A stretch of 64,000 nt of DNA, from the NCBI GenBank assembly GCA_003833135.1, contig QZLH01000366.1, forward strand, positions 6,436-70,435. Reading direction: 5' to 3'. Below are positions 23,091 to 35,800 of this stretch, in pieces. Under the pieces are notes generated by a model. The model searched no databases and was not told the DNA's origin. It saw only the letters and a list, made by a program, of their open reading frames with translations. Origin of the DNA: Oehlia diaphana (taxonomy: Eukaryota > Glomeromycota > Glomeromycetes > Glomerales > Glomeraceae). Positions within the stretch are counted from its first letter, which is position 1. Each line of letters begins with the position of its first letter. The translations under genes were made by a program, and so were the position numbers.

Positions 23091-23389
23091 AATTTAAATA
23101 ATGTATAAATTAATTATTATTGAATAAAACAACTAATTAATCTAACGATATTTAACAAATGAATAATTTAACATTATCTAACAATAAATAATTTAACGAT
23201 TTTTAACTATAAGATAATTATCGTAATCTAACGATACTGATAATTATTGTCAATATAACCTAATTTATCCACATCGGTATATCTTGACGAGTCTGATATA
23301 TATCAGTGGCATTTTCATCGATATACTGTATATCCCCTTAAAAAATTTCCTGATGAAGACTTGAATGTATTGTCAGTATATTTAAAATT

Positions 23390-23690
23390 CATCCCGGATT
23401 GATATGTTTAATCGACGCTCAAGGAAATTTAAGAAGTATAATTCTTGATTATAATATAAATGGTAAAAAAAATCATACAGAACTTGGCAAAGCATTATTA
23501 AGAAAGAATAATACACTAGAATATCTTGAGTTAGGACCGATTTGCCCTATTCCACCTTCGTTTTAACATCATTCAAATAGTATTCACATTTCTTTCTTTA
23601 GATTTAATTGCATAAATGAATTTGAAGCTTTTGAGGGAAAGAAATTTAAAGGAAAAGTTTAAGGGAAACCTGATGATAATTTAATATATT
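23390..23690 (+). pseudogene. Fragment of an F-box/LRR-type gene
   Basis: The frame near 23405-23565 reads LIDAQGNLRSIILDYNINGK then ALLRKNNTLEYLELGP and stops at taa. The next frame continues FRFNCINEFEAFEGKKFKG. This looks like the middle of the Rhizophagus F-box proteins. There is no F-box and no start codon. Confidence 0.5.
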
Positions 23691-23699
23691 ATTGAAATG

Positions 23700-24713
23700 A
23701 TAATTTTTAAGAAGTTGTTTGTCATAACAAGAAGTGGAAATTGCTGAAGTTAAGATTTTATTATTGTATTACATACGGCAAATGTAACGCATTTAGGCTA
23801 ATAAAGATATCAATAATAAATAGTAGTTAGAGGCTACTGATACCTTCTTATCACATGATAAATTTACAAATGAATTTTTGCGTGTCAAGGCGCTAATAAT
23901 CAGAAAATTTATCATATATCATTGTTAGTGTAAGACAACAATTATTTTCTCTAGACAATTTCGTCCAATAATCATTTTTCGCTTATTTATTCTTTTAACA
24001 ATTAAAATTAGGGCCTTGTATTTGGATCAAAAAACTCTAATAAAAGAAAACACAATCATCGGTAATCATGTGATATAACCAAAAAAAAAAAAAATAATCT
24101 TTTATTATATAGAATCGAACGCGTTTGTTTATAAAAAATTAAATTTCATAGTTTTACAAAAGTTTGTTCGACCTAATTAATTGTGACATACAGTATCTAA
24201 CGCTAACTTTTCATGTTATTTTGCAACTAAGCAAAGATGATAGGCTTGATAGCCAAAAAAAACGTGAAATTTTTTATGTATCCTAAAATTCAAATTAAGT
24301 CAAACACTTTACATTAACATATTTAAATTAATACACATTATATACTGTATTGCACTGCCCAAAATATCTCAGATATTGTACAGTGCGGTACGGTATTCCT
24401 CTAATCTTTCCATAACGATATACTACAAGTATTAGCCGAATGAGAATTTCAAATTAATAATAATAATAATAATAATAAATTTTTCAAATAATTTTTACAA
24501 ATTGTTACGATAAGAATATTTAAAAGGACATACCAAAAAGATATTAGTTTATACTATAAATTATACCATAAATTAAAAGTTTTGACCTTACAAATTTTAT
24601 ATAATTATGAAGATATTACTACTACATCCAAGTTTTTGCTTTGTTGATATTGACATTACCATTTTTACCATTTTTTTTTCCTTTTTTAATTTCGCATAGA
24701 AGAATTTCCTTCA
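23700..24713. other. Gene-free stretch
   Basis: No gene is visible. It is AT-rich with a short aat trinucleotide run near 24457-24478. Confidence 0.4.
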
Positions 24714-25782
24714 CCTGTTTTAAATTTCACATTCCAAACATTCTGAAACTGTAATTAAAATATAATATTAAATAAATAAAATAATGAATTTTTCTAACTA
24801 TCATCGGGGGTGATGATCACCGGTGACTGAAATTATAATGATTAAAAAAATATAGTGCCGGTAAAAATTGATAATTCTGGCCAACGGTGATGAACACCCC
24901 CGGTGATTTGAAGTAAAAATCTAATATGATATTATCATCATCAATGATTAAGCATCTAAAAATAAAAAATAAACGTAAATAAAATAAAAATAAATTTTTT
25001 TGTAATTAAAACTTTAAAAGATTTACCTGAATAAATTTTAAATGATAATAAATCTGAAGAATTTGCTGGTTCTGGAAGATTTTTGAAATTATAAAAGTCT
25101 GCTGATATAGTTTGTTTGAGAATGAGTTTTAATGATTTCAGGCTATTTTCACTTGACCTTTTTATTAATTTGTTTTCTTTAATTTTTTTATATTCTTACA
25201 TTTGAGAATAAATTTCACTATTACTATCAACTTCTTCTTCATCCCATTTTTTTATAATTTGATATAATTCTTTAGCAGTTGGTCTATTCTCTGCTTTAGC
25301 ATCCCAACATTTCATGATTAAACTTGCAAGAAGTTCTGGAATAATTTCAGAAATTTTTGGTCTAAAACCCTTACATATTTCAACAGCTAAATATTCATCA
25401 TGAGGTATATTATTAAAAGGAATTTCTTCAGAAAGAGATTCATTTATTATAATTCCAAATGAATAAATATCTGATGCTTTTGTATATTGATACCCACGTA
25501 TAACTTCTGGCGCCATATAACTATATAAGGTAATACTCCATAAACTCCTTCTTTACCTGACATCGCATTTGCTGGTTGACACATTCCTAAATCACTTATA
25601 TATGCACTCAAACTATTTAATATATTACCTGAATGAAAGTCTTTATGAACTTTTTCAGCATTATAAATATATAACAGACCAAATGCAATTATTGATAATG
25701 TATAAAGTTTTAGAGTATCATTCTCAGGCTTATTTAAATAGTAATTTCTTAAATTTCCGTCATTACAATAATATAAAACCAT
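24714..25782 (-). pseudogene. Broken TKL-type kinase gene, copy B, lacking the N-lobe
   Basis: Reading from 25782, the homology begins abruptly at MVLYYCNDGNLRNYY, the middle of exon 2. The Cys module, Gly loop and ATP lysine are absent. HKDFHSGNIL and SDLGMCQPAN are intact. An 8-base insertion near 25520-25530 (tatatagttatatgg) breaks the frame before MAPEVIRGYQYTKASDIYSF. The C-lobe then runs well to IYSQM, where TAA at 25196 replaces a Lys codon present in the 29-kb copy. Later tail sequence continues to a donor near 25027 and a small exon near 24715-24750 (tttcagaatgttt). It is 5'-truncated and frameshifted, so it is not a working kinase. Confidence 0.8.
24802..24906. mobile_element. Short foldback element
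   Basis: catcgggggtgatgatcaccg (from about 24802) pairs with cggtgatgaacacccccggtg (to about 24906) with few mismatches, leaving a ~60-base loop. No target duplication is obvious. It lies in the 3' intron region of the minus-strand kinase relic. Confidence 0.5.
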
Positions 25783-28700
25783 CGGAAATTTGATAAAAAA
25801 TTCTCTGTTTTTATTTAAATCACGAAGGAAAATACCCTTCTTTAACGAAAATTTAAATTTAGTTATATTGCATCAATTAAAATAATAATTGATAACATAT
25901 TGTTTTAAATTATCAATTTTTATATATTACCTTTGGTTTTTTTGATCAGCTAGTCCAAATTTAAAATTTTTCTACTGTAATCTTCCAATAAAGTTATACA
26001 CAGCTAAAGTAAATAGTTCAGATTTATTCATTTGAATTTGTCCTTATGGTTTTTTGGAAGTTCCATCTTTACGTACTAATTTTAGATAATCTTTTAAAAT
26101 GTACTATACAATCTTGTTGGGCGGTTCAGTCTCATGGACTAAGTATTGATAGCGTTAAACCAAACGTATCAATTATATCATGTGATCATGTCCCTTTTTA
26201 GTAGGGAACGTTAAAATTAATCTGTTACATTGTCATTGTATTAAAAGGAATGATTAATGCTACTAGCATGTGACCACGCGATTATATGGTTATATGATAG
26301 AAGCAGATTTCTTGTTGCACCTAGTTTCTAACTTGTCACTTTATTTCAACTACATTTAAAAAATCAAAAGAAATTTATATTTATGTTTTGTTTTCTTCGA
26401 ATAATGTTAAGAAATAATATTAAATAATATTCATATTAATTGGATATCTGGATATCTACTAGCTATCCATTACGAATGGTCGGATGACCGATTATCATCT
26501 TTTTTAAAAAAATTTAATCGTAAAATTATTCCTGATATTATATTTTACAAAGAAAAATTTTAAAATTTGTGCAAAAAACTTATATTTTTTCTCCTTCCAC
26601 CAACTCCTATACCTTCTGATCCCTGAAGATAACATTGTCATTTGGATTTAGTAATAGGATTTGTCAGCGGAAAATGGTTATGATGGAAATTCAATTTTAT
26701 TATACACAGATTAAAGTTCAACAAATCTAATCTAATTTATAAGTAAAGGTCAATATAATTCAATAATCACTAATCAGTTGTGACATTATTAATTAATAAA
26801 TTAATCATTGAAGAAACAAGAAAATTACGAGAAAGAAAATAACTACATACCATGATACTATGTCAACTTGATTTCGTTTTGAATTTCTTAAACTTTCGAA
26901 CTTTTTGCTATGTAAAAGATGATCCAAGAGATGATAATTCCAGTCGAAAGAAATCCAATAGTTAAGAATAGTCCTTGACTTATTATGAAACTTGTAGCAC
27001 TTACAAAATCTAAAATAAATTTTTTTAAAATTTGTAAACTATTTCCATATAAAAAGGGAAGAGTGATGACTAAAAAAACAGAAATTAAAATCAATGCAAT
27101 TCATTTAACTTGTTCCTAATGAAAATTACCAATTAATAACAACATATATATTACTAGATCAGTACAAATAATTTACCATCTACAGATAGAATAGGATCGG
27201 AAAAATTGATTGTAAGAAAGACATTTTTCCGTTATTTTTAAAATTGTAGATAGAGCACAGTATTTTTGAAAGAAAAGTAGAGACTTATTTTGAACGAGAA
27301 TAACGTGCATTATTTATATAAAAAGATACCATTATTTTACATGCTAAATTTATACAATGTTTTAAATAAAATTATAAGCGTATTTATGACTTAATTGGAG
27401 ATCAAATGTGAGATGTGATATCCTACAAATTTTCGTTCACTTCGTAATAAAAAAACAAATGGTATTAAGAATTGATTTCCAGTGGGAATCGATATTCAAG
27501 CTGTAACTTAATTAAGATTTAGACAAGCAATGGTTTTTGATATCTTTATAATAAAATTATTGGAAATGAGAATGATACATAGCAAAATTTATCCATTGGC
27601 TAAAAAATGATCTGATTCCGGATAACTATTACATATTCACAGCGATGTACGCATTTATAAAATTTCATTTTCTGAACTTATTAAGAATAATATTCATTGT
27701 TAAATAACTTTCTCACTAACTTTGCGACACTGGTGTTGCTTCTGAAGTGCTGATAACAGTGAATTAGTAGAATGATCTGAATTGATCTGAGGTTTTTTCC
27801 CCAGATACGTATTTAAACCAAAATCCGGTTTTTTTTTCGTAGTCATCATTTGAAATTGGTATCTTCGTAATCGTTAACTGAAACTTTACTCTGTTAAAAT
27901 CATCATGTGAAATTGGACATTTTAACCATGCTTTAACTCATTTATTATAAAATCGGCAATGTGACTCTTAATATTCACATATCAGTGGAATTTTGCTGAT
28001 TATTCTGAGAAAACGAAAAATAGAATGTTCTCGTTTTCTAGACTCTTTGTGAGGTTTTCTCGACCTGCACCCCGACCGGTAGCCTTTTCTCGTCTACTTC
28101 AACATTATTTGAAAAGATGACACGAGAATTAGTTAAGGAAATGCTTAGGAAAAATGGGTCACACATAATTAAACATAACGCATCTCTATATATATAGGTT
28201 TTTACGAGAAGTGATGTTTAAGGCACTTAAAGTGGACTTCTAATCTGCCGTGTGCAGTAACCAAATCTATGATGCGTCCTAACATTTGCATCTCTAAAAC
28301 TCAGAAATCACCACCGTTCATCGGAAGATGACAGCAAATACTGAATTTTTGATTAAGATGACAAAAACGACCATGATTATTGCTGTGGAGGTCGTCAATA
28401 TTTTTTTTCTGACAGGACCATATTTATTTATTCATTAACTTGACAGCACTTTAACAGGATAACCATCTCGCAAGCCTTTGAAAAGTTACCTAAATCGTCG
28501 ATTATAAATAGAGATAATTCGTAAAAAATTAAATTTATCGTGACCTTAAGTACTGCATTTCTATAGATCCATTTTGATTTAAACTATTATTAACTCTCAA
28601 ATTGTATAGATTACTATACTATTAAATGATAAAATTTAAAATGAAGTTTTTTATTTGGTCTATTTTAATGATACAGTACTTAATTAAACAAATTATATGT

Positions 28701-29023
28701 TCACATGATTAAGTGTGGATCATATGCTTGCAAAGTTTATTCGATAAATGTTATAATTAAAAATTATTCTCGCCAAAAACATCTTAATCAAAAATGACAA
28801 TCACAAATAAACCATCCAAAAAGTTGATTTTTGAGAAATTTATGGAAAAGAGTTAATTATAATAAATATCAAGTAAATGTACAGAAATTTATTTTATCAT
28901 TTATCTCAAATAATATGGTTTAAATAATAATTTTTTTTTTTTTATTCGTTTATTTTAAAGTTGCATGTTACAATTTCTTCTATTGATTCAAAATCAGAAG
29001 AGATAGATGATAAAGTAGTTTAT
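25783..29023. other. Long gene-free stretch
   Basis: About 3.2 kb with no gene I can support. A 68-codon hydrophobic frame on the minus strand at 26888-27094 begins with a non-ATG codon and has no clean splice context. The last 60 bases are homologous to the 5' flank of kinase copy A (atgttacaatttcttc). Confidence 0.4.
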
Positions 29024-31015
29024 ATGAATGACATAGAAAAAAGAAAAGAAGCATATGGTATATGTGGAGAATGTAATGAACCTGGTACAGGAGAAGAATG
29101 GTGTCAACCTTAAATGCTGAAAGATTTAAAGAAAATTTTAAAAATTGGACCAGTGGAAATAATGATATTGATGAATTAATACTATAATTTATATAAAATG
29201 GCTTGAATGGATACCTTTTGAAAATTTTCATGATGTTACTTATATTACCAGAGGAGGTTTTGGTAAAATTTATTCGGCTAAATGGCCTAATGGATGTATT
29301 GGTTATTGGGATATTGAAAATCAAAAGTGGATAAGTGGATTAGAGGTGCAGAACGTAAAGTTGCTTTAAAAAGTTTGGATAATTCTTCTAATATTAGTAC
29401 AGATTTTCTGAATGAGGTAACTAAAATAAGATAAACAAAAAATTATTTTATATTAATTTTTGTCAATTATATTTATTTAAGATTTTATTTTTTTTAAAAA
29501 AAATATTATTACTAGATTAAATCCCACCTTCAGATCTATACTTGGGGTATTGTTCAATGTTTTGGAATAACACAAAATTTAAATACCAAAGATTATATGA
29601 TGGTTTTATATTATTGTAAAGATGGAAATTTGAGAAATTATTATTTAACTAAACCTGAAGAAGATACTAAAAAACTGTATAATTTATCAAGAATTGCAAA
29701 TGGACTATTAGATATCCATAATGCTGAAAAAATTCATAAAGACTTTCATTTAGGTAATATATTGCATGGTAGAAATACCGTATAGTTCTGAAATTAAGCA
29801 ACCTTTTTTTATTATAGAGTTGCTTAATTTTGGGGTAGTTTTTTTTTGAATAAAAATCTGAAAAATCTGAAAAATCTGAAGAAAACTGTGCATTTAAATG
29901 ATCAAATAAATGATCTGTACAATATTGTGATCTATAAATCAGCCACGCATTCTTGTTTCTCATGTTTCAGTTAAAATTCACTACACAGTATGCCACAAAA
30001 AAGAGAAGACATTATAGCAACATTAGAGAAAGAGTTGTTAAGAGTTACTGTAATTTGGAACAATTTGCATAATTAATGTTTATAATACTTAATAAAATTG
30101 TCTATCATTTGAAGTGTTAAGTGATTTTAGCAATATTAAATGTTTCTTTATTACGTTTATTGATTTTTTATTACAGAAGTTCGTGAGTTGCTTATTTTCA
30201 GAATTATAATAATTGGAAGGTTGCTTATTTTCAGGGGTTGCTTAATTTCGGAACTATATGGTATATATATAAGTGATTTAGGAATGTGTCAATCAGCAAA
30301 TAATGAAAATAAAAAAGATGGAGTTTGTGGAGTATTACCTTATATGGCACCAGAAGTTTTACGTGGATTTCAATATATAAAATCAAGCAGATATTTACTC
30401 ATTGGAATAATGATGAATGAGTATTTTTCTGAAGAAATTCCTTTTAATGATACTTCTTATGATGAATATTTAGCAGTTCAAATATATAAATTAAGACTAA
30501 AAATTTTTGAAAGTACTCCAAGATTTCTTGCAGATTTAATTATGAAATGTTGAGATGTTAAAGTAGAAAATAGACCAACTGCTAAGAATTATATGAAATA
30601 TTGAAAGAATGGAATGAAATACAATATAAAGATAATAAAATTTATTCTCAAATAAAAGAATATGAAGAAACTAGAAAAAGCAAATTAGAAAACAGATCAA
30701 ATATATTTGAAAATTTAAAATTCATCCTCAAGCAATTTATACCAGTAGATTTTAAATTTCAAAAATCTATCAGAGCTAATAAATTCTTCAAATTTATTAT
30801 CATTTCAGATAAATTTGGGTAAATATTTAATTTTGATTATAAAAATTTTTATTTAAATTTAAATTTATATTTTTACATAATAAATCCTATTTTTAAAATC
30901 TAATTAAAGTAAATACTAATGCCTTTAATGATTACTTATATTTATAATTTATATCCCATTAATATTATTTTGTTATTTAGCTTATAGTTTCAAAATGTTT
31001 TGATTGTAAAATTGA
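29024..31015 (+). pseudogene. Broken TKL-type kinase gene, copy C, split by a transposon
   Basis: This is the most complete start of the three copies: MNDIEKRKEAYGICGECNEP then WCQP, followed by a frameshift near 29112 and NWTSGNNDIDELI. A Gly loop (RGGFGKIYSAKW) and VALKSLD remain, with an extra indel near 29330. Exon 2 (from about 29515) has HKDFHLGNIL and then stops inside a 484-bp TA-flanked insertion (29778-30261). After it, the frame resumes at YISDLGMCQSANNENK and GVLPYMAPEVLRG. Nonsense (TGA for Trp near 30551) and frame changes follow, and the small 3' exons (near 30985) are recognisable. Comparison with copies A and B shows the insertion site lies between the catalytic loop and the DFG position. 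Confidence 0.85.
29778..30261. mobile_element. Tc1/mariner-like MITE inserted in kinase copy C
   Basis: The left end TA|CCGTATAGTTCTGAAATTAA is mirrored by ...TTAATTTCGGAACTATATGG|TA. The inverted repeats span about 26 bp with two mismatches, and TA duplicates at 29776-29777 and 30262-30263. A second gttgcttattttcag copy lies inside the right end. Removing the element and one TA restores the continuous kinase frame through ...GRN-I-YISDLG, which fixes both borders. No transposase is encoded. Confidence 0.85.
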
Positions 31016-31131
31016 GATAAATAAAATATAATATCTATTTTACATAATATAGTCAAACTTAAAAATGTTAGCCTTAATTATTTTTTAAAAAATTTTGAAT
31101 TACAGCTATAAGATTTTTATAGCCTTAATTA

Positions 31132-32376
31132 CACTGGTAAAAAAATGGTCTATCCTACACATATCCTACACATATCTTACATATATCAGGTACTCAAAAT
31201 GTAGAAAATCATACACAAATAATACATATATCATACATATATCGTGTACTAATATATATATCATATATATATCAAGTACCTGATAGGTATACAATATATA
31301 TAAGTACCCGATATGTAAGGTTGCTTGCCGAAACCTTCTTAATAACTGCCGAAACCTATACGGAAAATGCCGAAACTATATTAAATCATATTAAAAATCC
31401 TGCCGAAACTTTGCCGAAATGCCGAAACCCCNNNNNNNNNNNNNNNNNNNNNNNNNNNNNNNNNNNNNNNNNNNNNNNNNNNNNNNNNNNNNNNNNNNNN
31501 NNNNNNNNNNNNNNNNNNNNNNNNNNNNNNNNNNNNNNNNNNNNNNNNNNNNNNNNNNNNNNNNNNNNNNNNNNNNNNNNNNNNNNNNNNNNNNNNNNNN
31601 NNNNNNNNNNNNNNNNNNNNNNNNNNNNNNNNNNNNNNNNNNNNNNNNNNNNNNNNNNNNNNNNNNNNNNNNNNNNNNNNNNNNNNNNNNNNNNNNNNNN
31701 NNNNNNNNNNNNNNNNNNNNNNNNNNNNNNNNNNNNNNNNNNNNNNNNNNNNNNNNNNNNNNNNNNNNNNNNNNNNNNNNNNNNNNNNNNNNNNNNNNNN
31801 NNNNNNNNNNNNNNNNNNNNNNNNNNNNNNNNNNNNNNNNNNNNNNNNNNNNNNNNNNNNNNNNNNNNNNNNNNNNNNNNNNNNNNNNNNNNNNNNNNNN
31901 NNNNNNNNNNNNNNNNNNNNNNNNNNNNNNNNNNNNNNNNNNNNNNNNNNNNNNNNNNNNNNNNNNNNNNNNNNNNNNNNNNNNNNNNNNNNNNNNNNNN
32001 NNNNNNNNNNNNNNNNNNNNNNNNNNNNNNNNNNNNNNNNNNNNNNNNNNNNNNNNNNNNNNNNNNNNNNNNNNNNNNNNNNNNNNNNNNNNNNNNNNNN
32101 NNNNNNNNNNNNNNNNNNNNNNNNNNNNNNNNNNNNNNNNNNNNNNNNNNNNNNNNNNNNNNNNNNNNNNNNNNNNNNNNNNNNGAAACCCTGCCGAAAC
32201 TATAGTAAACATATAGTAAAATCTTGCCGAAATTTATCGCAGGATTTTGGAGAGGTTTTGGCAAGCAACCTTACCGATATGTATATGATATGTGTATTAT
32301 TTGTGTATGATTTTCTACATTTTGAGTATCCGATATGTGTAAGATATGTGTAGGATAAATCATTTTTTTACCAGTG
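31132..32376. mobile_element. Long-TIR element with GCCGAAAC array and assembly gap
   Basis: The left terminus cactggtaaaaaaatgg...and right terminus ...catttttttaccagtg are inverted repeats. They extend well over 100 bp (shared block tactcaaaatgtagaaaatc) up to gtaaggttgcttgcc. TTAATTA flanks both ends (31125-31131 and 32377-32383), a 7-bp target duplication. Inside, gccgaaac recurs at least eight times at 15-30 base spacing on both sides of a run of N. The superfamily is unknown. Confidence 0.8.
31432..32184. other. Run of 753 N (assembly gap)
   Basis: All bases are N. The gap falls inside the GCCGAAAC array, which is consistent with a collapsed or unresolved tandem repeat. Any reading frame across it is meaningless. 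Confidence 0.99.
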
Positions 32377-32439
32377 TTAATTATAGCATATAAAAATTTT
32401 GTGTTATGATACTTTTTTGAATTATGGCTAACATCTTTA

Positions 32440-32600
32440 ATCAAACCTTGATATAGTGAATTTTTCAAACAACTATAATAAATTTCCCTCTTACTATAAC
32501 AAATTAACCAATCAAATCTCTTAAATCTTTACTATAGCCCTATAGTGAAGTTGAGATCTGGAACTTAGGATTCATTATAATAAGGGTTGCCTGTACAATT
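32440..32600. mobile_element. Degenerate pogo-type MITE
   Basis: tcaaaccttgatatagtgaa near 32441 and tcattataataagggttgcctgta near 32572-32596 resemble inverted CAGTCAAACCTTG...TATA termini. The outermost left bases are lost. The call is weak. Confidence 0.3.
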
Positions 32601-33163
32601 ATTTGGATGAAATGAACTTTACAACATTTTATACCTTAATAAAGTCAGACATTCATCTCTTGCACAGTCTAAATCAAATATTAAAATGAATTATTTTTTT
32701 TATTTAATTTCTTTATGCAAAATTAATCTAAAACTTTAAAAATAAAACATATTTTACACAATAAATTTACAGTATATTATCTTATCTAATCATATCCAAT
32801 TTTGCTTTTATCAATGTTTTAAAAAACATACCATTTTTTGCTTCTTTTTTTCTTACTAGATCAGTAATATTTCTCATAAAAATTTTCATATATATATATA
32901 TTAATAATATTTTACCATATAGTAGTAAAAAAAATTATTTAATGATCTTGATGTATTTTAAATTTAAGCAGTAGTAGAATAGGCTAGTATTTTAGCATCA
33001 CTTTCAAGATTATCAACTGTAATATAAAAATTACAGTGTTTAAAGTTATTTGACCATTTAAATAATTTATAAAATCATTTACTATCATTATTTATAATCA
33101 TTTGTCATTTAGTCATTTCAATCATTTGATTTTGATTTGCTAATATTTAATCACATAAATAAT

Positions 33164-33330
33164 CATATGGGCACTTTGCAGTAGAAAGGGACGAAACTAC
33201 TAAAAAAATTCAAATTTTCTTTTATATGCTAAAAATATTCTAAATGCTATAATTTGTTCAGATTTTATATTAACTCATTTTTTATTTTTTTTAGTAGTTT
33301 CGTCCCTTTCTACTGCAAAGCGCCCATATG
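33164..33330. mobile_element. Foldback MITE, 167 bp
   Basis: catatgggcactttgcagta... and its near-perfect complement ...tactgcaaagcgcccatatg form arms of about 42 bp (one mismatch) around an AT-rich loop. The arm contains gaaagggacgaaactac. No ORF. Confidence 0.75.
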
Positions 33331-33522
33331 ACTATAATTAAAAAATAATGAATAAATCTAGCCAAAATTACATTCAAATAATTTATTATTTGAACATTAA
33401 AATAACATATCATTTGTTATTTATTATTTGCATTTCAAGTCATTTACTAAATACTAATAAAAAGATCTATTTAATTTTAATATATTATTATATGATATTA
33501 TGCTAATATAATTACGAGCATC

Positions 33523-33662
33523 CTTAACATACATATCATGTGTACGATATTAACGTACGAACTGGCTCAAGTTTAGGAGTTATGCACTTGCACATGATAG
33601 CATTAAACTTAACTCTCAGCTGGTATATACATTAATATTATATACATGATGCGTATGTTAAG
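33523..33662. mobile_element. Foldback element, 140 bp
   Basis: cttaacatacatatcatgtg...gatattaa and ttaatattatatacatgatg...gtatgttaag form arms of about 31 bp with a few mismatches. The loop is less AT-rich (gaactggctcaagtttagg). No ORF. Confidence 0.6.
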
Positions 33663-34289
33663 AAACTTCATATAATTACTATATATGATTCAAAGTTACT
33701 AATACATATAATTTGAAAATTAATGCCATAAAATAATACTGGCTATGCTATTGCTAAAGTAAAAATTTTTTATCAATAAGCAATAATATGACTACAAGAC
33801 TTAATACTTTCAAAGAAGTATGCTATAATAAATTTGACTTAATAGAACAATTCATCAAATTACTCTTTACCCTTCTTGTGTGAATTATTTAACCATTTTC
33901 ACAAATAATATAACTTATTATATATAATAATGATCTTCACAATCAATATAACTTTGCTTTATTAAATAATATTTCTTGACGAGTTTTTCACATATAATAC
34001 AAAATTTTCTATCAAAAAAAATGAGGAATTTCATAAAACTATAAATACAGTTCACTGAATTACAAAGATATCTAATCTTAATACATAGCAAAGAAATAAT
34101 CAGTTATTCTATAATGGACAAATTATCAATTAATGAAGGTAACTTAACCTTTTGAAGTAGACCTAAATGCCAGATATCCTGTATTTTTCAATTTAATTCA
34201 TATACATTGTAATTATAATCTAAAATCAAATAGGTGAGAGATATTACAAGAATACATCAAAAAAAATTATGATTTAAATTAAACTTACT

Positions 34290-35506
34290 GAATAAATGAA
34301 CTCTGATAGTGAAAGGATTGCAAAACTTATCTGAATCTACACTATTATTTTCTATTCTTTCATTTATCAACACATCCTATAATATAACTGCTAAATCCAC
34401 TTTATCAATCCATTTTTTGGATTTTAAAGTTAAGAAAAATCACCAGATCTCAAACTAATTAATATTTCAAATTAATTATAACTGACTTTAAAATCCAGTA
34501 TTTGTTTAATTAAGCTATCAGTAGATTCATTATTATCATCACTATCAGTATTCCTCATTCTTGTATTTCTTTTAAGTATATCTTTATTTAATTTTTACGT
34601 AAAACCTTTAAAAAATTAAAAATTATTAAAATCATTTCAAAAAAAAATAATAATTATATATTTATATTACAATTACCCAAATATTAATTGACATCATTAT
34701 CATCCTCTTCTTCATTGTTACACTTTATTTTTATTATTCTTTTTGGCATATTTTTGTGCATATTTGTGATATGTAAAATTTATTTCAAAAGATTAAAAGT
34801 AATTCAAATTGACCAAATATTCAATAAATATAATCTTGTTTACCTTTATCATCATCTTTAGCATCTTTAGTAAGATCTCAAAAAATATATAAATAGGTAA
34901 GATTTCAAGTTGCTTAGAATTTGCAAAAAAAATTGTGTAAATCTTTCCTTTTTAGATAATACTGGCTGGAAATTTAATTTCCTTATTTAGAAACTGGCTA
35001 GTATTATTATAATTCTGAGTTTAGAGTTCATAGTAAAATTTTTTTGGCTGGATCCTATCTATTTATGTATTTTTTGGAATCTTTCTTTAGTGCTTCCTTA
35101 ACTCTTGTTATTTTTGAAATGTCTTTGTGAATTGATGGTTCTTTGTGAGTTGATGATTCAAGTGGAGAGTCTTTTTCTAAAAATTTAAAATAAAAAAAGA
35201 TATTTATTTCAGAATTTCTAATTATCTATAAATTATTACAATTACCTATAATTTCTGATGCATTATTGTTATCATAATCATCATTCTCAATAATAATCTC
35301 TATGTTGTTTTGCATGTCTTTGATAATGATGAATTCAAATTCTTACTACTCACATTTAAGTTTCTTGTATTTTTATGTATTGGTGTTTGTTTATTTATCA
35401 CATTATCTCCTGTTACTTGGCTTATATCAAGAACAAATAGGTCATAGGCATGAGTTTTGACTTCTTCTTCTATCACATAATTTGTAAATAATTTACTCAA
35501 TCTCAT
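34290..35506 (-). pseudogene. Decayed multi-exon gene of unknown family
   Basis: From ATG at 35506 a frame of 68 codons reads MRLSKLFTNYVIEEEVKTHA ... and stops at 35300. Shifting frame gives an acidic stretch (EIIIENDDYDNNNASEII) ending at a gtaatt donor near 35246. Further minus-strand pieces with exon-like borders are Lys/Asp-rich (near 35170-35060, 34880-34845 and 34740-34690), followed by NTDSDDNNESTDSLIKQIL near 34540 and a last piece ending near 34290. I do not recognise the family. Stops and shifts suggest decay, but a low-complexity gene with more introns is possible. Confidence 0.35.
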
Positions 35507-35599
35507 CTAAATTCACTTTGTTCTCCAAATCAGATTAATTCAATGTTATCTTTATGCAATTGCCTAAAGAATTTAGCTGATCAATAAAGTATTACTAGC

Positions 35600-35800
35600 C
35601 AATCCAAAGCTTTATTTATGTCAATTACATGAAAGCTCTTCTTCCAGAGGTTCTTTTAATAAGGAAAAATCAGTCTTTTGATAACTTACTGCTTTTCATT
35701 TCCTACCCTCTGGAATCTGGATGGTTTTATTAATATATATCTGATTGCAGGCTCAGGTCAAATAACATTTAGAGGCATTAGCCTAACTATCTGAATCCAA
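35600..35800 (+). pseudogene. Degenerate copy of the 15-kb unknown gene
   Basis: gaaagctcttcttccagagg near 35631 and ttattaatatatatctgattgcag|gctcaggtcaaata near 35728-35765 align with the Ser-rich exon end and the next acceptor of the gene at about 15.40-15.52 kb. Only this junction is recognisable. Confidence 0.45.

Larger units (their letters stand above)
32601..34289. other. Gene-free stretch with two short palindromic elements
   Basis: Apart from the foldbacks at 33164-33330 and 33523-33662 I see no gene. The sequence is very AT-rich. Confidence 0.4.

Noticed and set aside
26888..27094. Hydrophobic 68-codon minus-strand frame resembling a small membrane protein
   Set aside because: It begins at TTG, a stop codon lies immediately upstream, no acceptor fits, and no family pattern is recognisable.
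28980..29324. 114-codon minus-strand frame
   Set aside because: It is the antisense shadow of kinase copy C.
31321..32264. Long open frames spanning the N run on both strands
   Set aside because: They consist almost entirely of undefined residues; the flanking few codons are GCCGAAAC repeats.
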